NCBI GenBank assembly: GCA_903881065.1
Contig: CAIRRW010000320.1
Location: 1-8,873 of the forward strand
Reading direction: 5' to 3'
Source: an uncultured Bacteroidota bacterium
Lineage (GTDB): Bacteria; Bacteroidota; Bacteroidia; 2-12-FULL-35-15
DNA: 8,873 nt
Part shown: positions 1 to 6,732 of the stretch, piece after piece
Position numbering within the stretch: position 1 is the first letter of the stretch
Layout of the letters: each line of letters begins with the position of its first letter
Translations under genes and position numbers: made by a program
The notes under the pieces: model-generated
The model's database searches: none
What the model saw: the letters and a program-made list of their open reading frames with translations, nothing else
Told to the model about the DNA's origin: nothing

Positions 1-23
1 ATTGACAGGAATTAAAATCCAAT

Positions 24-1130
24 TTAGTTATTATTAAAGTATTTGAAATCGTGATTGTTCTTTATAGATTTCAATGATTCAAAAATCAACTTAATTACAT
101 TTTCGACATCTTGTTTATGTACACTTTCTACAGTTGTGTGCATATATCTCAAAGGTAATGAAATTAAAGCAGAAGGGATACCACCTATTGAATATGCAAA
201 TGCATCCGTATCCGTTCCTGTTGCACGAGATACTGCAGCACGTTGAAAAGGGATTTTCTTTTTCTCAGCAGCATTGATAATTAGTTTCAACAAATTATTT
301 TGTACTGCAGGACCGTAAGTCAAAACAGGTCCTTCACCCATTGAAATATCTCCACTTGTTACTTTATTCATCATTGGCGATTGGGTGTCATGGGTAACAT
401 CAGTACAAATCACAACGTTTGGTTTTATGGTATGTGTAATCATTTCTGCACCGCGCAAACCTACTTCTTCCTGAACGGAATTAGTAATGTATAAACCAAA
501 AGGCAATTTAGTTTTACTTTCCTTAAGTAACCGTGCTACTTCAGCAATCATGAATCCACCAATGCGATTATCCAATGCACGACCAACAAAGTATCTGTCA
601 TTAAGAATCATGAATTTATCCTCGTATGTTATTACACATCCTACATGAATTCCAAGTGCCTCTACTTCTTTCTTGCTGCTGCATCCGCAATCTAAAAATA
701 TATTTTTTAAAGACGCCGGTTCTTCCTTGCCTGCTTCACGAACGTGTATTGCCGGCCAGCCAAATACAGCTTTTATAATTCCCTTATCTGTGTGTATATT
801 CACTCGTTTTGAAGGAGCAATCATGTGATCACTTCCTCCATTACGACATACATATATAAAACCATCCTTAGTAATATAATGAACAAACCATGAAATCTCA
901 TCTGCATGCGCTTCTATTACAACCCTGAACTCAGCCAGAGGATTGATAACTGCTACAGCTGTACCATAATTATCAACAAATGTAGAATCTGCATATGGTT
1001 TAATATAATTAAGCCAAAGTTTTTGCCCTTCGCTCTCAAAACCTGTTGGAGAAGCATTATTTAAATAGTTTTCCAAAAACTCCACGGAGTTTTTATTAAG
1101 GATTGATTTTGTTTTTTCTTTCTTAGCCAT
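24..1130 (-). CDS. M42 family metallo-aminopeptidase (glutamyl aminopeptidase/endoglucanase-like)
   Basis: Predicted cytosolic, di-metal aminopeptidase of family M42, which trims N-terminal residues from peptides and usually forms large tetrahedral oligomers. The 368-residue product is full length for the family. Expected metal ligands and catalytic residues are visible: H75 in AHADEI, bridging D187 in GRALDNRIGG, catalytic E221 and ligand E222 in VQEEVGLRGA, D244 in CTDVTHD, and H331 in RYMHTTVE. No signal peptide is seen; the N-terminus is lysine-rich and polar. The ATG at 1130 lies 29 bp after the stop of the DUF885 gene, and I see no separate promoter in the gap, so it is probably the second gene of that operon. 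Together the two genes suggest peptide scavenging, one step outside the cytoplasm and one inside. Family assignment is very secure; substrate preference cannot be read from sequence. Confidence 0.96.
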   Translation of the reverse strand: MAKKEKTKSILNKNSVEFLENYLNNASPTGFESEGQKLWLNYIKPYADSTFVDNYGTAVAVINPLAEFRVVIEAHADEISWFVHYITKDGFIYVCRNGGSDHMIAPSKRVNIHTDKGIIKAVFGWPAIHVREAGKEEPASLKNIFLDCGCSSKKEVEALGIHVGCVITYEDKFMILNDRYFVGRALDNRIGGFMIAEVARLLKESKTKLPFGLYITNSVQEEVGLRGAEMITHTIKPNVVICTDVTHDTQSPMMNKVTSGDISMGEGPVLTYGPAVQNNLLKLIINAAEKKKIPFQRAAVSRATGTDTDAFAYSIGGIPSALISLPLRYMHTTVESVHKQDVENVIKLIFESLKSIKNNHDFKYFNNN

Positions 1131-1159
1131 TTTATTTAGTTCTTTAGTTTACATATTTA

Positions 1160-3013
1160 TTAGTTAATCTTCTTTGCTACCCATGCATTCACTACTTCTT
1201 CCAAAATATCCATAGGTAGCGGACCAGAAGTAATTACCACATCGTGAAACTCACGAATATCAAACTTGCTTCCAAGTTTTTTCTTTGTATTTTCACGAAG
1301 TTCCAGTATTTTATTCATTCCTATTTTATATCCTGTGGCTTGAGAAGGCCATACAATATAGCGTTCTATCTCTTTTAAATTATCACCTTCAGGGTCAGGG
1401 GTGTTGTCTTTAAAATATTTCAATGCTTTTTCGCGAGACCACTTCTTGCGATGAATGCCTGTATCCACCACTAATCTTGCAGCACGGAAAAGCTCCATTG
1501 CCAGTCTCCCAAAGTCGGAATAAGGGTCCTGATAGAAACCTATTTCTTTAGGCACTCTTTCCGAATACAAAGCCCAACCTTCAACATAAGCGGTGTTTCC
1601 GCCATTCTTACGGAACTTCGGCATGTTGGTTAATTCCTGAGCAATGGCTATTTGCATGTGATGCCCTGGTATTCCTTCGTGATAAGCAAGTGCTTCCATC
1701 TGATAATTTGCCTGTGTACTCATATCAGACAGGTTAATATAATAGCGCCCTGGACGAGACCCGTCGAGAGCAGGATCTTCATAAAACGCCCCGCCGGCAC
1801 TCTTCTCACGGAAAGGCTCAACCGCTTTTACTTCAATAGATGCTTTGGGCAACGTTACAAACAACTTTGGCAATTGTTGTTTCATATCCTCAATTATTTT
1901 TACTGCTTTTACACGATATGCTTCTCTGCCTTCCTTTGTATTCGGGTAATAGAACTGTTTATCTGTGCGCATGAAATCAAAAAAATCAGTAAGATTATCA
2001 TTCTTGAAATTCACCTTTTTCATTATTGCTTTCATCTCTTCATGTATTCGTGCCACTTCTTTAAGGCCTAATTCATGAATTTCATCCGCAGTCATATTTG
2101 TGGTAGTAGTTTGTTTTAATGCCGCATCATAAAAAGCATCACCGTCAGGCAGTTTCCATGCGCCGTCATCAGTTGTGGCTTTTTTCTCCAATTCATTCCA
2201 ATAGGTCATCAACTTTTCATAAGCCGGTTTCACTGATGTTAACAACGCATCTTTCGCTTTCCCTATCAACTCCTTCTTTGTGGCAACATCAATCTCTTTT
2301 ACATTGTTTACTTTATTGGTAAAGTCCTCCAGCAAAGCATTAGCAGGTTTCCCTTTTTCAAATGGCTCACCCGAAATAATGTTTTTACAATCACTTGTTA
2401 CATAAGGGAAAACAAATTTCGGAGGAATAATATTCTTCGCCTCACGCACTTTTAAGCTCGTTATCAACTGGTCAATCAGTGCATTAATACCTGAAAGGCG
2501 TTTTATATACGCTTCTGCATCTGATTTATTAACTATATTATGAATATTAATAAGGAAAGCAGGAATCTCCGAATGCATGCCCTGCATTTGAGTTACAGGA
2601 TAGTTGTGGAACCTCCATTTGAAGTTATCAATCTGCTCCGTGCAGTTTTTCTCAAACAAATGATACGAAATTTTCGCCTGTGCATCCAGCGCATCAACGT
2701 CAATGTTTTTATGTAATAACTCTAACGCTTTTTTAGTGAATTCCAATTCACCCTGCGCATGTTCGTCACTTATGTCCGTCCATTTATCATAGTCGGTTTT
2801 TATTCCTAACCGCGACTGAAACTGTGGGTCGCGAGATACCTGACTATCAAAAATACTATCGAAAAATTTATTCGCTTTCGCACTTTGAGTTTTTATTTCT
2901 TCTTCTGTCCGTACTTTGGTGGAATTGTTTTCCGATGTTTTCTCTTTCCCTCCTCCGCATGAGGCAATAAATATATATGAAACAAATAAAATAGGGACTA
3001 CTAGTTTTTTCAT
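1160..3013 (-). CDS. DUF885 family lipoprotein, predicted zinc peptidase
   Basis: A 617-residue member of the DUF885 family. It starts with a lipoprotein signal peptide: a positively charged start (MKK), a hydrophobic segment and a lipobox IAS-C with the acylated cysteine at C19, followed by GGGKEK. It is therefore predicted to be anchored in a membrane facing the periplasm or cell surface. The metallopeptidase-like core is H445-E-G-I-P-G-H-H452, with E478 in AYVEGWALYSE as a plausible third metal ligand, as in gluzincin-type enzymes. The long region before it (about 40-430) is largely helical and typical of the family. The length is normal and the frame is intact. It is the first gene of a probable operon with the M42 peptidase. 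The ATG at 3013 is chosen because the signal peptide begins there and a -7 promoter element lies 21 bp upstream. Proteolytic activity is inferred from the motif. Confidence 0.93.
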   Translation of the reverse strand: MKKLVVPILFVSYIFIASCGGGKEKTSENNSTKVRTEEEIKTQSAKANKFFDSIFDSQVSRDPQFQSRLGIKTDYDKWTDISDEHAQGELEFTKKALELLHKNIDVDALDAQAKISYHLFEKNCTEQIDNFKWRFHNYPVTQMQGMHSEIPAFLINIHNIVNKSDAEAYIKRLSGINALIDQLITSLKVREAKNIIPPKFVFPYVTSDCKNIISGEPFEKGKPANALLEDFTNKVNNVKEIDVATKKELIGKAKDALLTSVKPAYEKLMTYWNELEKKATTDDGAWKLPDGDAFYDAALKQTTTTNMTADEIHELGLKEVARIHEEMKAIMKKVNFKNDNLTDFFDFMRTDKQFYYPNTKEGREAYRVKAVKIIEDMKQQLPKLFVTLPKASIEVKAVEPFREKSAGGAFYEDPALDGSRPGRYYINLSDMSTQANYQMEALAYHEGIPGHHMQIAIAQELTNMPKFRKNGGNTAYVEGWALYSERVPKEIGFYQDPYSDFGRLAMELFRAARLVVDTGIHRKKWSREKALKYFKDNTPDPEGDNLKEIERYIVWPSQATGYKIGMNKILELRENTKKKLGSKFDIREFHDVVITSGPLPMDILEEVVNAWVAKKIN

Positions 3014-3033
3014 CTAATCGTTTTATTAAGGCT

Positions 3034-3041
3034 CAAATATA
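3034..3041 (-). promoter_or_regulatory. Candidate -7 promoter element for the peptidase operon
   Basis: The minus-strand sequence TATATTTG is an exact match to the Bacteroidota -7 consensus TAnnTTTG, 21 bp before the DUF885 start codon. A convincing -33 TTG/TTTG at the usual spacing is not obvious (only TTTA about 18 bp upstream), so this rests mainly on the -7 box and its position. Confidence 0.5.
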
Positions 3042-3096
3042 AGCAATGATTATAGATGGTAAATATATAATTTGATTTATGAACAATAATAAACAG

Positions 3097-3240
3097 TTGG
3101 GCGAATCACCTTTCTGCTTCTTCATCAAGTTCGTCCCTGCCCTCACGCGGTATTTTTTTTTCTTATATTTTTTCGCTGCGCGGCAATGGCAAAAAAAGGA
3201 TACTTCGCACGGGTCAGGCGCAGTTGGAAGAGTAACGTTC
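3097..3240 (+). repeat. Dispersed intergenic repeat, copy A
   Basis: This non-coding stretch shares ordered blocks with 7733-7849 read on the opposite strand: TTGGGCGAATC at the outer end, then TCTGC, ATCAAGTTCGTCC, AAAAAGGAT, GGCGCAGTTG plus AAG, and GTTC at the inner end. The middle, here rich in T and A runs, is divergent in sequence and length (about 144 bp here, 117 bp in copy B). Order and rough spacing are kept, so the copies look homologous. This and the hairpin at 3267-3283 account for most of the 322-bp gap between the DUF885 gene and the ATPase/nuclease pair; no small gene is evident in it. Confidence 0.7.
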
Positions 3241-3266
3241 TTTATAAAGTTTTAAGTTCTTTGTGT

Positions 3267-3283
3267 AGTGGCGGGACGCCACT
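3267..3283. repeat. Short GC-rich hairpin
   Basis: AGTGGCG and CGCCACT form a perfect 7-bp stem around a GGA loop. It lies 53 bp downstream of the nuclease-like gene's stop on the minus strand, but no T-run follows in that direction, so it is not a standard intrinsic terminator. It may slow or protect transcripts, or be a palindromic repeat next to copy A. Confidence 0.45.
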
Positions 3284-3335
3284 GAATAATTTGCCATGAT
3301 CGGAAAACGCTCGCGGCTGCGGGAAAAAAGGACAT

Positions 3336-3842
3336 TTACTGTAATATAATTCTTGCTTCAATTCTTAAAACATAACCAGTATCAATAAAAAATTGATCCA
3401 TTCGTCTGCTTTGAGTTTTCTTGAATTTAGGGTGTTCACTGTTTGCAATATATGCCTTCTTCTTTTTAAAATTTTCTGCTTCGTCAGTTTTTTCAAAATG
3501 CTCAATTGATATCTTTAATTGTTTTTCTGCATCTTCAACCCAGCTATTGCCTTTTGCTCCCCTTTCTTTTAACTCAACAAAAATTAGGTTTGTATCGTAT
3601 GTTAAAAAACCTTCGCATCTTTTTGCAGGTTTGCCATCTTCTAGTTTTATTTCTATACAATTATCAATAGCTGTAAATGTTACTTCATATAAGTACTCGT
3701 TAACTACCACAGCTATCCATTTTGCCCCATCTTCTTCATCAATATAAGCTGGATTTTTAGCAGGAGGAGGGTCGTCACAAAGCCCAAATAACTTTTTGCT
3801 AGAGTGAGTTTGACACCTTTCTTCAAAAAAATTTATGCTCAT
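3336..3842 (-). CDS. Hypothetical protein with PD-(D/E)XK-like nuclease signature, partner of the AAA ATPase
   Basis: A 168-residue protein I cannot assign to a named family. Its middle reads like a PD-(D/E)XK nuclease core: KRCEGFL (acidic E77 on a strand, in the place of the usual CD-hydrophobic motif), then LIFVELKER (E90-x-K92), then a helix with AEKQL (Q108) at the usual spacing. A conserved-looking N-terminal segment (CDDPPPAKNPAY, 22-33) precedes it, and the tail is basic (KFKKTQSRR, 139-147). No signal peptide or membrane segment is seen. The start codon overlaps the ATPase stop codon (ATGA, 4 bp), implying translational coupling and a shared function. The inferred role is an effector nuclease controlled by the ATPase. 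The alternative is a non-catalytic partner that keeps only the fold, since E replaces the more common D at the first motif. Confidence 0.85.
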   Translation of the reverse strand: MSINFFEERCQTHSSKKLFGLCDDPPPAKNPAYIDEEDGAKWIAVVVNEYLYEVTFTAIDNCIEIKLEDGKPAKRCEGFLTYDTNLIFVELKERGAKGNSWVEDAEKQLKISIEHFEKTDEAENFKKKKAYIANSEHPKFKKTQSRRMDQFFIDTGYVLRIEARIILQ

Positions 3843-5083
3843 AAATCTTGTTGAATTTCTAATAACTGTGCGAAAAGTTCATCACTTTCTCCGAGTTGTT
3901 TATTTAAATAATTCTCATCAGAAGGAAGTCCATCATAATCAGGGAGTTTTATTATTGAACCATCGTTTTCATTTAATTCATATATAACAAGGTCTTTGGA
4001 TTCCACCACAGAACCCATTGGTACAATTTCATTGGTATAGCTATATTCGGGATCACTTAATCTGTATTTTTTTTCTTTTAGCATTTTGTAAATATTGCTT
4101 GCCTTTACTGCCAATGTTAAATAATTAATCAAATATGGACTATGCGTTGTCAGGATTAATTTATTTTGATCATTAATATTATTAAACATCAAGAGTTTAT
4201 TGAGTATTTGTCTTTGTGATGTTGGAAATAAATTTTGTTCTGGCTCTTCAACAATATTGATTAAGCATTTATTTACATATTTATCTTGAATCAAGTCAAT
4301 TTGTTTACTTTGTTCAATTAGAGATAGGCTTTTGTTATTCGCAATTTTGACCATTTCTTCGGACATTCTAAGTAGATTATCTACGCTTATATTTTCGTTG
4401 ATTCCATCCTTGTCTTTTAAAATTAATGCAAGGTTTCGTGTAACTAGAAATAATGGAATTGTAGATTGAAATCCGCTCGAAGCTTCCAATAAATTTATTT
4501 CGTGATCTTTCCCAATCACATATGATATATCCTTATCTTGATCATACATAAATTTATAACCACTTATTGGCAAATCGATAGTTGCGCCTTCAAGTTTTCT
4601 TTGTGCCTTTCTTAATTCCTCAGCAAAGGTGAATAAAGTATCTGGCATTCCTTTTACGTTAAATGCTTCACTTACTGAACTCAAGAAATTTCTTTCAGCT
4701 GGCACATACATTATTTGTGGAGGGATGTATGATTTCCCTTCTAATTTACGAGTAATTAAAAATTGACTATTAAACTTAAGTCCTATATAATATTTATCTC
4801 CCTCATATTCAATTTCTGTTTTATTATTATTAAAATAATTATTGATTCTTTGGTATTTCAATAAACTTAAAAACTTAGCAAGAGTCAACTTGCCTTGTGC
4901 TATATCTCCTCTGTTCAATGCTTTTTCAATCCAAGTCATTGTTGAAATTAATTTAGCAACTGTGCTTTTTCCACTACCTTGATTACCGATAAACACAGTT
5001 ACTTTTTTCACATCTATCCAACCATCTTTTTCCTGATAGCCTTCTTTGATAGGTCCGAAATTCTTAATTCTAATTTTACTCAT
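3839..5083 (-). CDS. AAA family ATPase (ABC/SMC-like, AAA_15/AAA_21 type)
   Basis: A 414-residue ABC-type ATPase of the group used in many defence modules. It begins with IRIKNFGPIKEG, the typical first strand of SMC/RecF-like heads. Visible motifs are Walker A GNQGSGKST (33-41), a YVPAERNF block (126-133), an ABC signature-like ASSGFQS (201-207), Walker B CLINIVEEPEQ (273-283, with the EEPE form of OLD/AAA_21 proteins) and the switch histidine in LTTHSPYL (311-318). The stretch between Walker A and the signature is short, with no long coiled coil. After the switch only about 95 residues remain, with no recognisable TOPRIM, so it is not an OLD nuclease by itself. It is the first gene of a two-gene unit with the small nuclease-like protein (4-bp ATGA overlap). 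Inference: it senses a target and licenses the partner by ATP-dependent dimerisation. Confidence 0.93.
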   Translation of the reverse strand: MSKIRIKNFGPIKEGYQEKDGWIDVKKVTVFIGNQGSGKSTVAKLISTMTWIEKALNRGDIAQGKLTLAKFLSLLKYQRINNYFNNNKTEIEYEGDKYYIGLKFNSQFLITRKLEGKSYIPPQIMYVPAERNFLSSVSEAFNVKGMPDTLFTFAEELRKAQRKLEGATIDLPISGYKFMYDQDKDISYVIGKDHEINLLEASSGFQSTIPLFLVTRNLALILKDKDGINENISVDNLLRMSEEMVKIANNKSLSLIEQSKQIDLIQDKYVNKCLINIVEEPEQNLFPTSQRQILNKLLMFNNINDQNKLILTTHSPYLINYLTLAVKASNIYKMLKEKKYRLSDPEYSYTNEIVPMGSVVESKDLVIYELNENDGSIIKLPDYDGLPSDENYLNKQLGESDELFAQLLEIQQDL

Positions 5084-5103
5084 TGTTTTAATTATTAACA
5101 GCG

Positions 5104-5111
5104 CAAAGATA
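5104..5111 (-). promoter_or_regulatory. Candidate -7 promoter element for the ATPase/nuclease pair
   Basis: TATCTTTG on the minus strand matches TAnnTTTG exactly, 20 bp before the ATPase start codon. No clear -33 TTG is seen at 19-21 bp. The rest of the gap up to the 42-bp array (about 5112-5250) is AT-rich and shows nothing I can name. Confidence 0.5.
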
Positions 5112-5274
5112 CTTATTATTAGTTTCTATATTTGCCCTAATATCTCCTCTCCTCCCAAAATTCAAAAAATAATCAATTCCCAAAAAACGCGACAAATCCA
5201 CTTTCGCATTTCATCTTCACAAAACACTTTAAAAATAAAATAAAGCAACTATGGGCATTTAAAGCATAGTTTTT

Positions 5275-5470
5275 CTGTCCTGACTTTTTAGAATAGGCGT
5301 AAAAAAGACAAAATGCCTATGCTGTTTTTTTAGTATAGCCATTTTGAAGTGTAAATGCCTATGCTAATTTTTTAGTATAGGCATTTTGAAGTGTAAATGC
5401 GTATGCTATTTTTTTAGTATAGCCATTTTGAAGTGTAAATGCCTATGCTGTTTTTTTAGTATAGCCATTT
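5275..5470. repeat. Tandem array of 42-bp hairpin-forming units
   Basis: Units start at 5311, 5353, 5395 and 5437. The first three are a full 42 bp; the last stops after 34 bp, at 5470. A degenerate copy precedes them at 5275-5300 (20 of 26 bases match the equivalent segment). Each unit consists of AAATGCCTATGCT, a T-rich 8-base loop, AGTATAGCCATTT (or AGTATAGGCATTT) and the linker TGAAGTGT. The two 13-base arms are near-complementary: unit 2 pairs fully with one G-U, units 1 and 4 have one additional mismatch, unit 3 has two. On the minus strand the period is 14 codons and each unit begins ATG, reading MAILKKQHRHLHFK in the most intact one; units 2 and 3 carry TAG. There are no unique spacers, so it is not CRISPR. 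It directly follows the broken end of the SBBP remnant. Confidence 0.85.
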
Positions 5471-5475
5471 TCTCT

Positions 5476-5739
5476 TTAAATGAAATTCATAATATGTATA
5501 TCATCAGTATTGCCTGTGTTATCAGCATTAGTTAATATAGTACTGCCAATAGTAATGGTTGTACCCCTGAAAGAACCGGTAACATAACTATTACCATTTC
5601 CATCAACTGCAACCCCACCGGTATTGTCACTATAACTGCCTCCTACACTTTTTGCCCATTGCCAATTTGGTGCTTGTGCATTCACTAAATTGCTCCAACT
5701 AATGAAAGTGAGCATTAAAACTGTAATTATTTTTTTCAT
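5476..5739 (-). pseudogene. Truncated SBBP (beta-propeller) repeat exported protein
   Basis: An 87-residue reading frame that is the N-terminal stub of an SBBP-repeat protein. It has a clear signal peptide (MKKIITVLMLTFISWSNLVNA, probable cleavage before QAPNW), then the family's opening NWQWAKSVGG, and one repeat with GGVAVDGNGNSYVTGSF (41-57) and TITIGSTILT (61-70). Full-length relatives continue after DDI with FIAKYD-type sequence and many more repeats, usually ending in a type IX secretion sorting domain. Here the frame becomes IHIMNFI and stops, and no continuation is visible in other frames downstream, where the 42-bp array begins. An ATG 21 codons upstream (5802) is open but would bury the signal peptide, so the start at 5739 is preferred. 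Almost certainly non-functional as a propeller; a small secreted peptide could still be made. Confidence 0.72.
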
Positions 5740-5875
5740 TTTTAAAAATTTAACTATTAAATTTGGTGCAAGTTCAACAATAAAACAATACGAAACTTCC
5801 ATTTTCTGTGAGTGGTAATTTTTTCATCTTATGTAAGATTTAATTAATGTGCGGACAGACAAATATACCAATATA

Positions 5876-6262
5876 TTACTCTTCCGCATTTTTAATATCC
5901 ATTCGGTTATTATATCGGCTGCCGAAGTCCATAAGTTTATGTATTAAAACCAATGCTTCTCTGCCGTAGGGTGTAAGGGTAAAATCTTTCTGTTCGTGCG
6001 ATGTGGGTGATTTTATCTTTTTGATGAAGTCGAATTTTAAAAGATGTTTAAGCGTTTTATTTGCCATATCTTCAGTTATTGTTTTGCCGTTTTGTATTAA
6101 TCCTTCTCTTATATCACAACAGCATTTGTCGCCTTTTTCCAATACCAGCAATATTTCTTTTGCCCATTTGCGATTAAGTAATTTACGTTCGGCAGCCAAA
6201 TCTCTGGCTTCTTTGGCTAACAGTTTTTTATCGGCATCTGTTAATTTAGTTCTGTCTTTCAT
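5876..6262 (-). CDS. HxlR-type winged-helix transcriptional regulator
   Basis: A 128-residue DNA-binding protein resembling HxlR/MarR-like winged helices. The order fits: KWAKEILLVLEKGDKCCCDIREGL (helix 1 to helix 2), ITEDMANKTLKHLLKFDFIKKI (recognition helix and following helix, 62-83), a wing around SPTSHEQKDFTLTPYG (85-100), and a C-terminal dimerisation helix REALVLIHKLMDFGSRY. Length is normal. Unusual points are a charged helical N-terminal extension of about 30 residues and three consecutive cysteines (47-49) just before helix 2, which could be redox- or metal-sensitive; some HxlR proteins (YodB, HypR) are thiol sensors, although with a different cysteine position. It stands alone in a repeat-rich stretch with no obvious target next to it. 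Palindromic sequences overlap its own start region, suggesting autoregulation. Family call is good; ligand and targets unknown. Confidence 0.8.
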   Translation of the reverse strand: MKDRTKLTDADKKLLAKEARDLAAERKLLNRKWAKEILLVLEKGDKCCCDIREGLIQNGKTITEDMANKTLKHLLKFDFIKKIKSPTSHEQKDFTLTPYGREALVLIHKLMDFGSRYNNRMDIKNAEE

Positions 6263-6307
6263 AGTTTGTAGATTAATAATTAATCAAATGTAATACTATC
6301 AAACTAT
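6261..6307 (-). promoter_or_regulatory. Promoter and palindromic leader of the HxlR-type gene
   Basis: The minus strand carries TACATTTG (6285-6292), an exact TAnnTTTG -7 match 22 bp before the start codon. Directly between it and the gene lies a perfect 15-base palindrome, GATTAATAATTAATC (6271-6285), nested inside the inverted pair ATAGTTTG (6261-6268) and CAAACTAT (6300-6307). Regulator-binding palindromes at this position commonly give autorepression. The operator role is inferred, and AT-rich palindromes can also arise by chance. Confidence 0.45.
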
Positions 6308-6416
6308 AACTAACTATTTAGCTATTAATTAAAATAGGTTAATTAGGAGGCATAGTTGGGTAAATATATTTTTGTGCCGTTATTCTGAAAAAGTAAAAGA
6401 GAGAGGGAAGAAACTT

Positions 6417-6626
6417 AAGAAGACTCTGCAGCAAATGAAGAAGACTCTGTAGCACACTAAGAAGACTCTGTAGGAAACTAAGAAGATTCTGTAGCACACT
6501 AAGAAGAATCTGTAGCAAATTAAGAAGACTCTGTACGACATTAAGAAGACTCTGTAGCACACTAAGAAGACTCTGTACGACACTAAGAAGACTCTGTACG
6601 GCACTAAGAAGACTCTGTAGGAATCA
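6417..6626. repeat. Tandem array of ten 21-bp units
   Basis: Ten contiguous units start every 21 bases from 6417 (6417, 6438, 6459, 6480, 6501, 6522, 6543, 6564, 6585, 6606). The first 12 bases, AAGAAGACTCTG, are nearly invariant (units 4 and 5 differ by one base each). The last nine vary among forms such as TAGCACACT, TAGGAAACT, TACGACACT and TACGGCACT; units 1 and 10 have the most divergent tails. The period is seven codons, so two minus-strand frames stay open across the array, one giving YRVFLVC-type and one LQSLLSV-type heptads; I regard these as by-products of the repeat. The array occupies most of the gap between the HxlR gene and the plus-strand orphan gene. The remaining 106 bp before that gene (6627-6732) is AT-rich leader with no clear promoter match. 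Confidence 0.95.
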
Positions 6627-6732
6627 GAAAAAACAACAAAAATGAAGTAATATATTATTGAATATCAATACTAAACGAACGTAAATAAGTATAATTTAAT
6701 TAATAAAAACAATTTAAAACACAATAAATAAA

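Noticed and set aside
1652..2322. Plus-strand open frames inside the DUF885 gene
   Set aside because: They are antisense to a clearly conserved peptidase coding region and show no domain or start signals.
3267..3283. Intrinsic terminator for the ATPase/nuclease pair
   Set aside because: The stem is good, but no U-tract follows on the minus strand, so it is listed only as a hairpin.
3839..5083. OLD-family nuclease identity for the ATPase
   Set aside because: Only about 95 residues follow the switch histidine and no TOPRIM acidic motifs are visible, so any nuclease activity would have to come from the partner protein.
5275..5470. CRISPR array
   Set aside because: Units are contiguous without unique spacers, no cas gene is present, and the same holds for the 21-bp array at 6417-6626.
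5740..5802. Upstream start for the SBBP remnant (ATG at 5802)
   Set aside because: It would place 21 residues before a clear signal peptide beginning MKKIITVL, so the start at 5739 is preferred.
6339..6604. Two overlapping minus-strand open frames encoding leucine- and tyrosine-rich heptads
   Set aside because: Both arise because the 21-bp period is seven codons and the repeat lacks stops in those frames. They have no promoter match or independent coding signal, and each reads the same DNA in a different frame.
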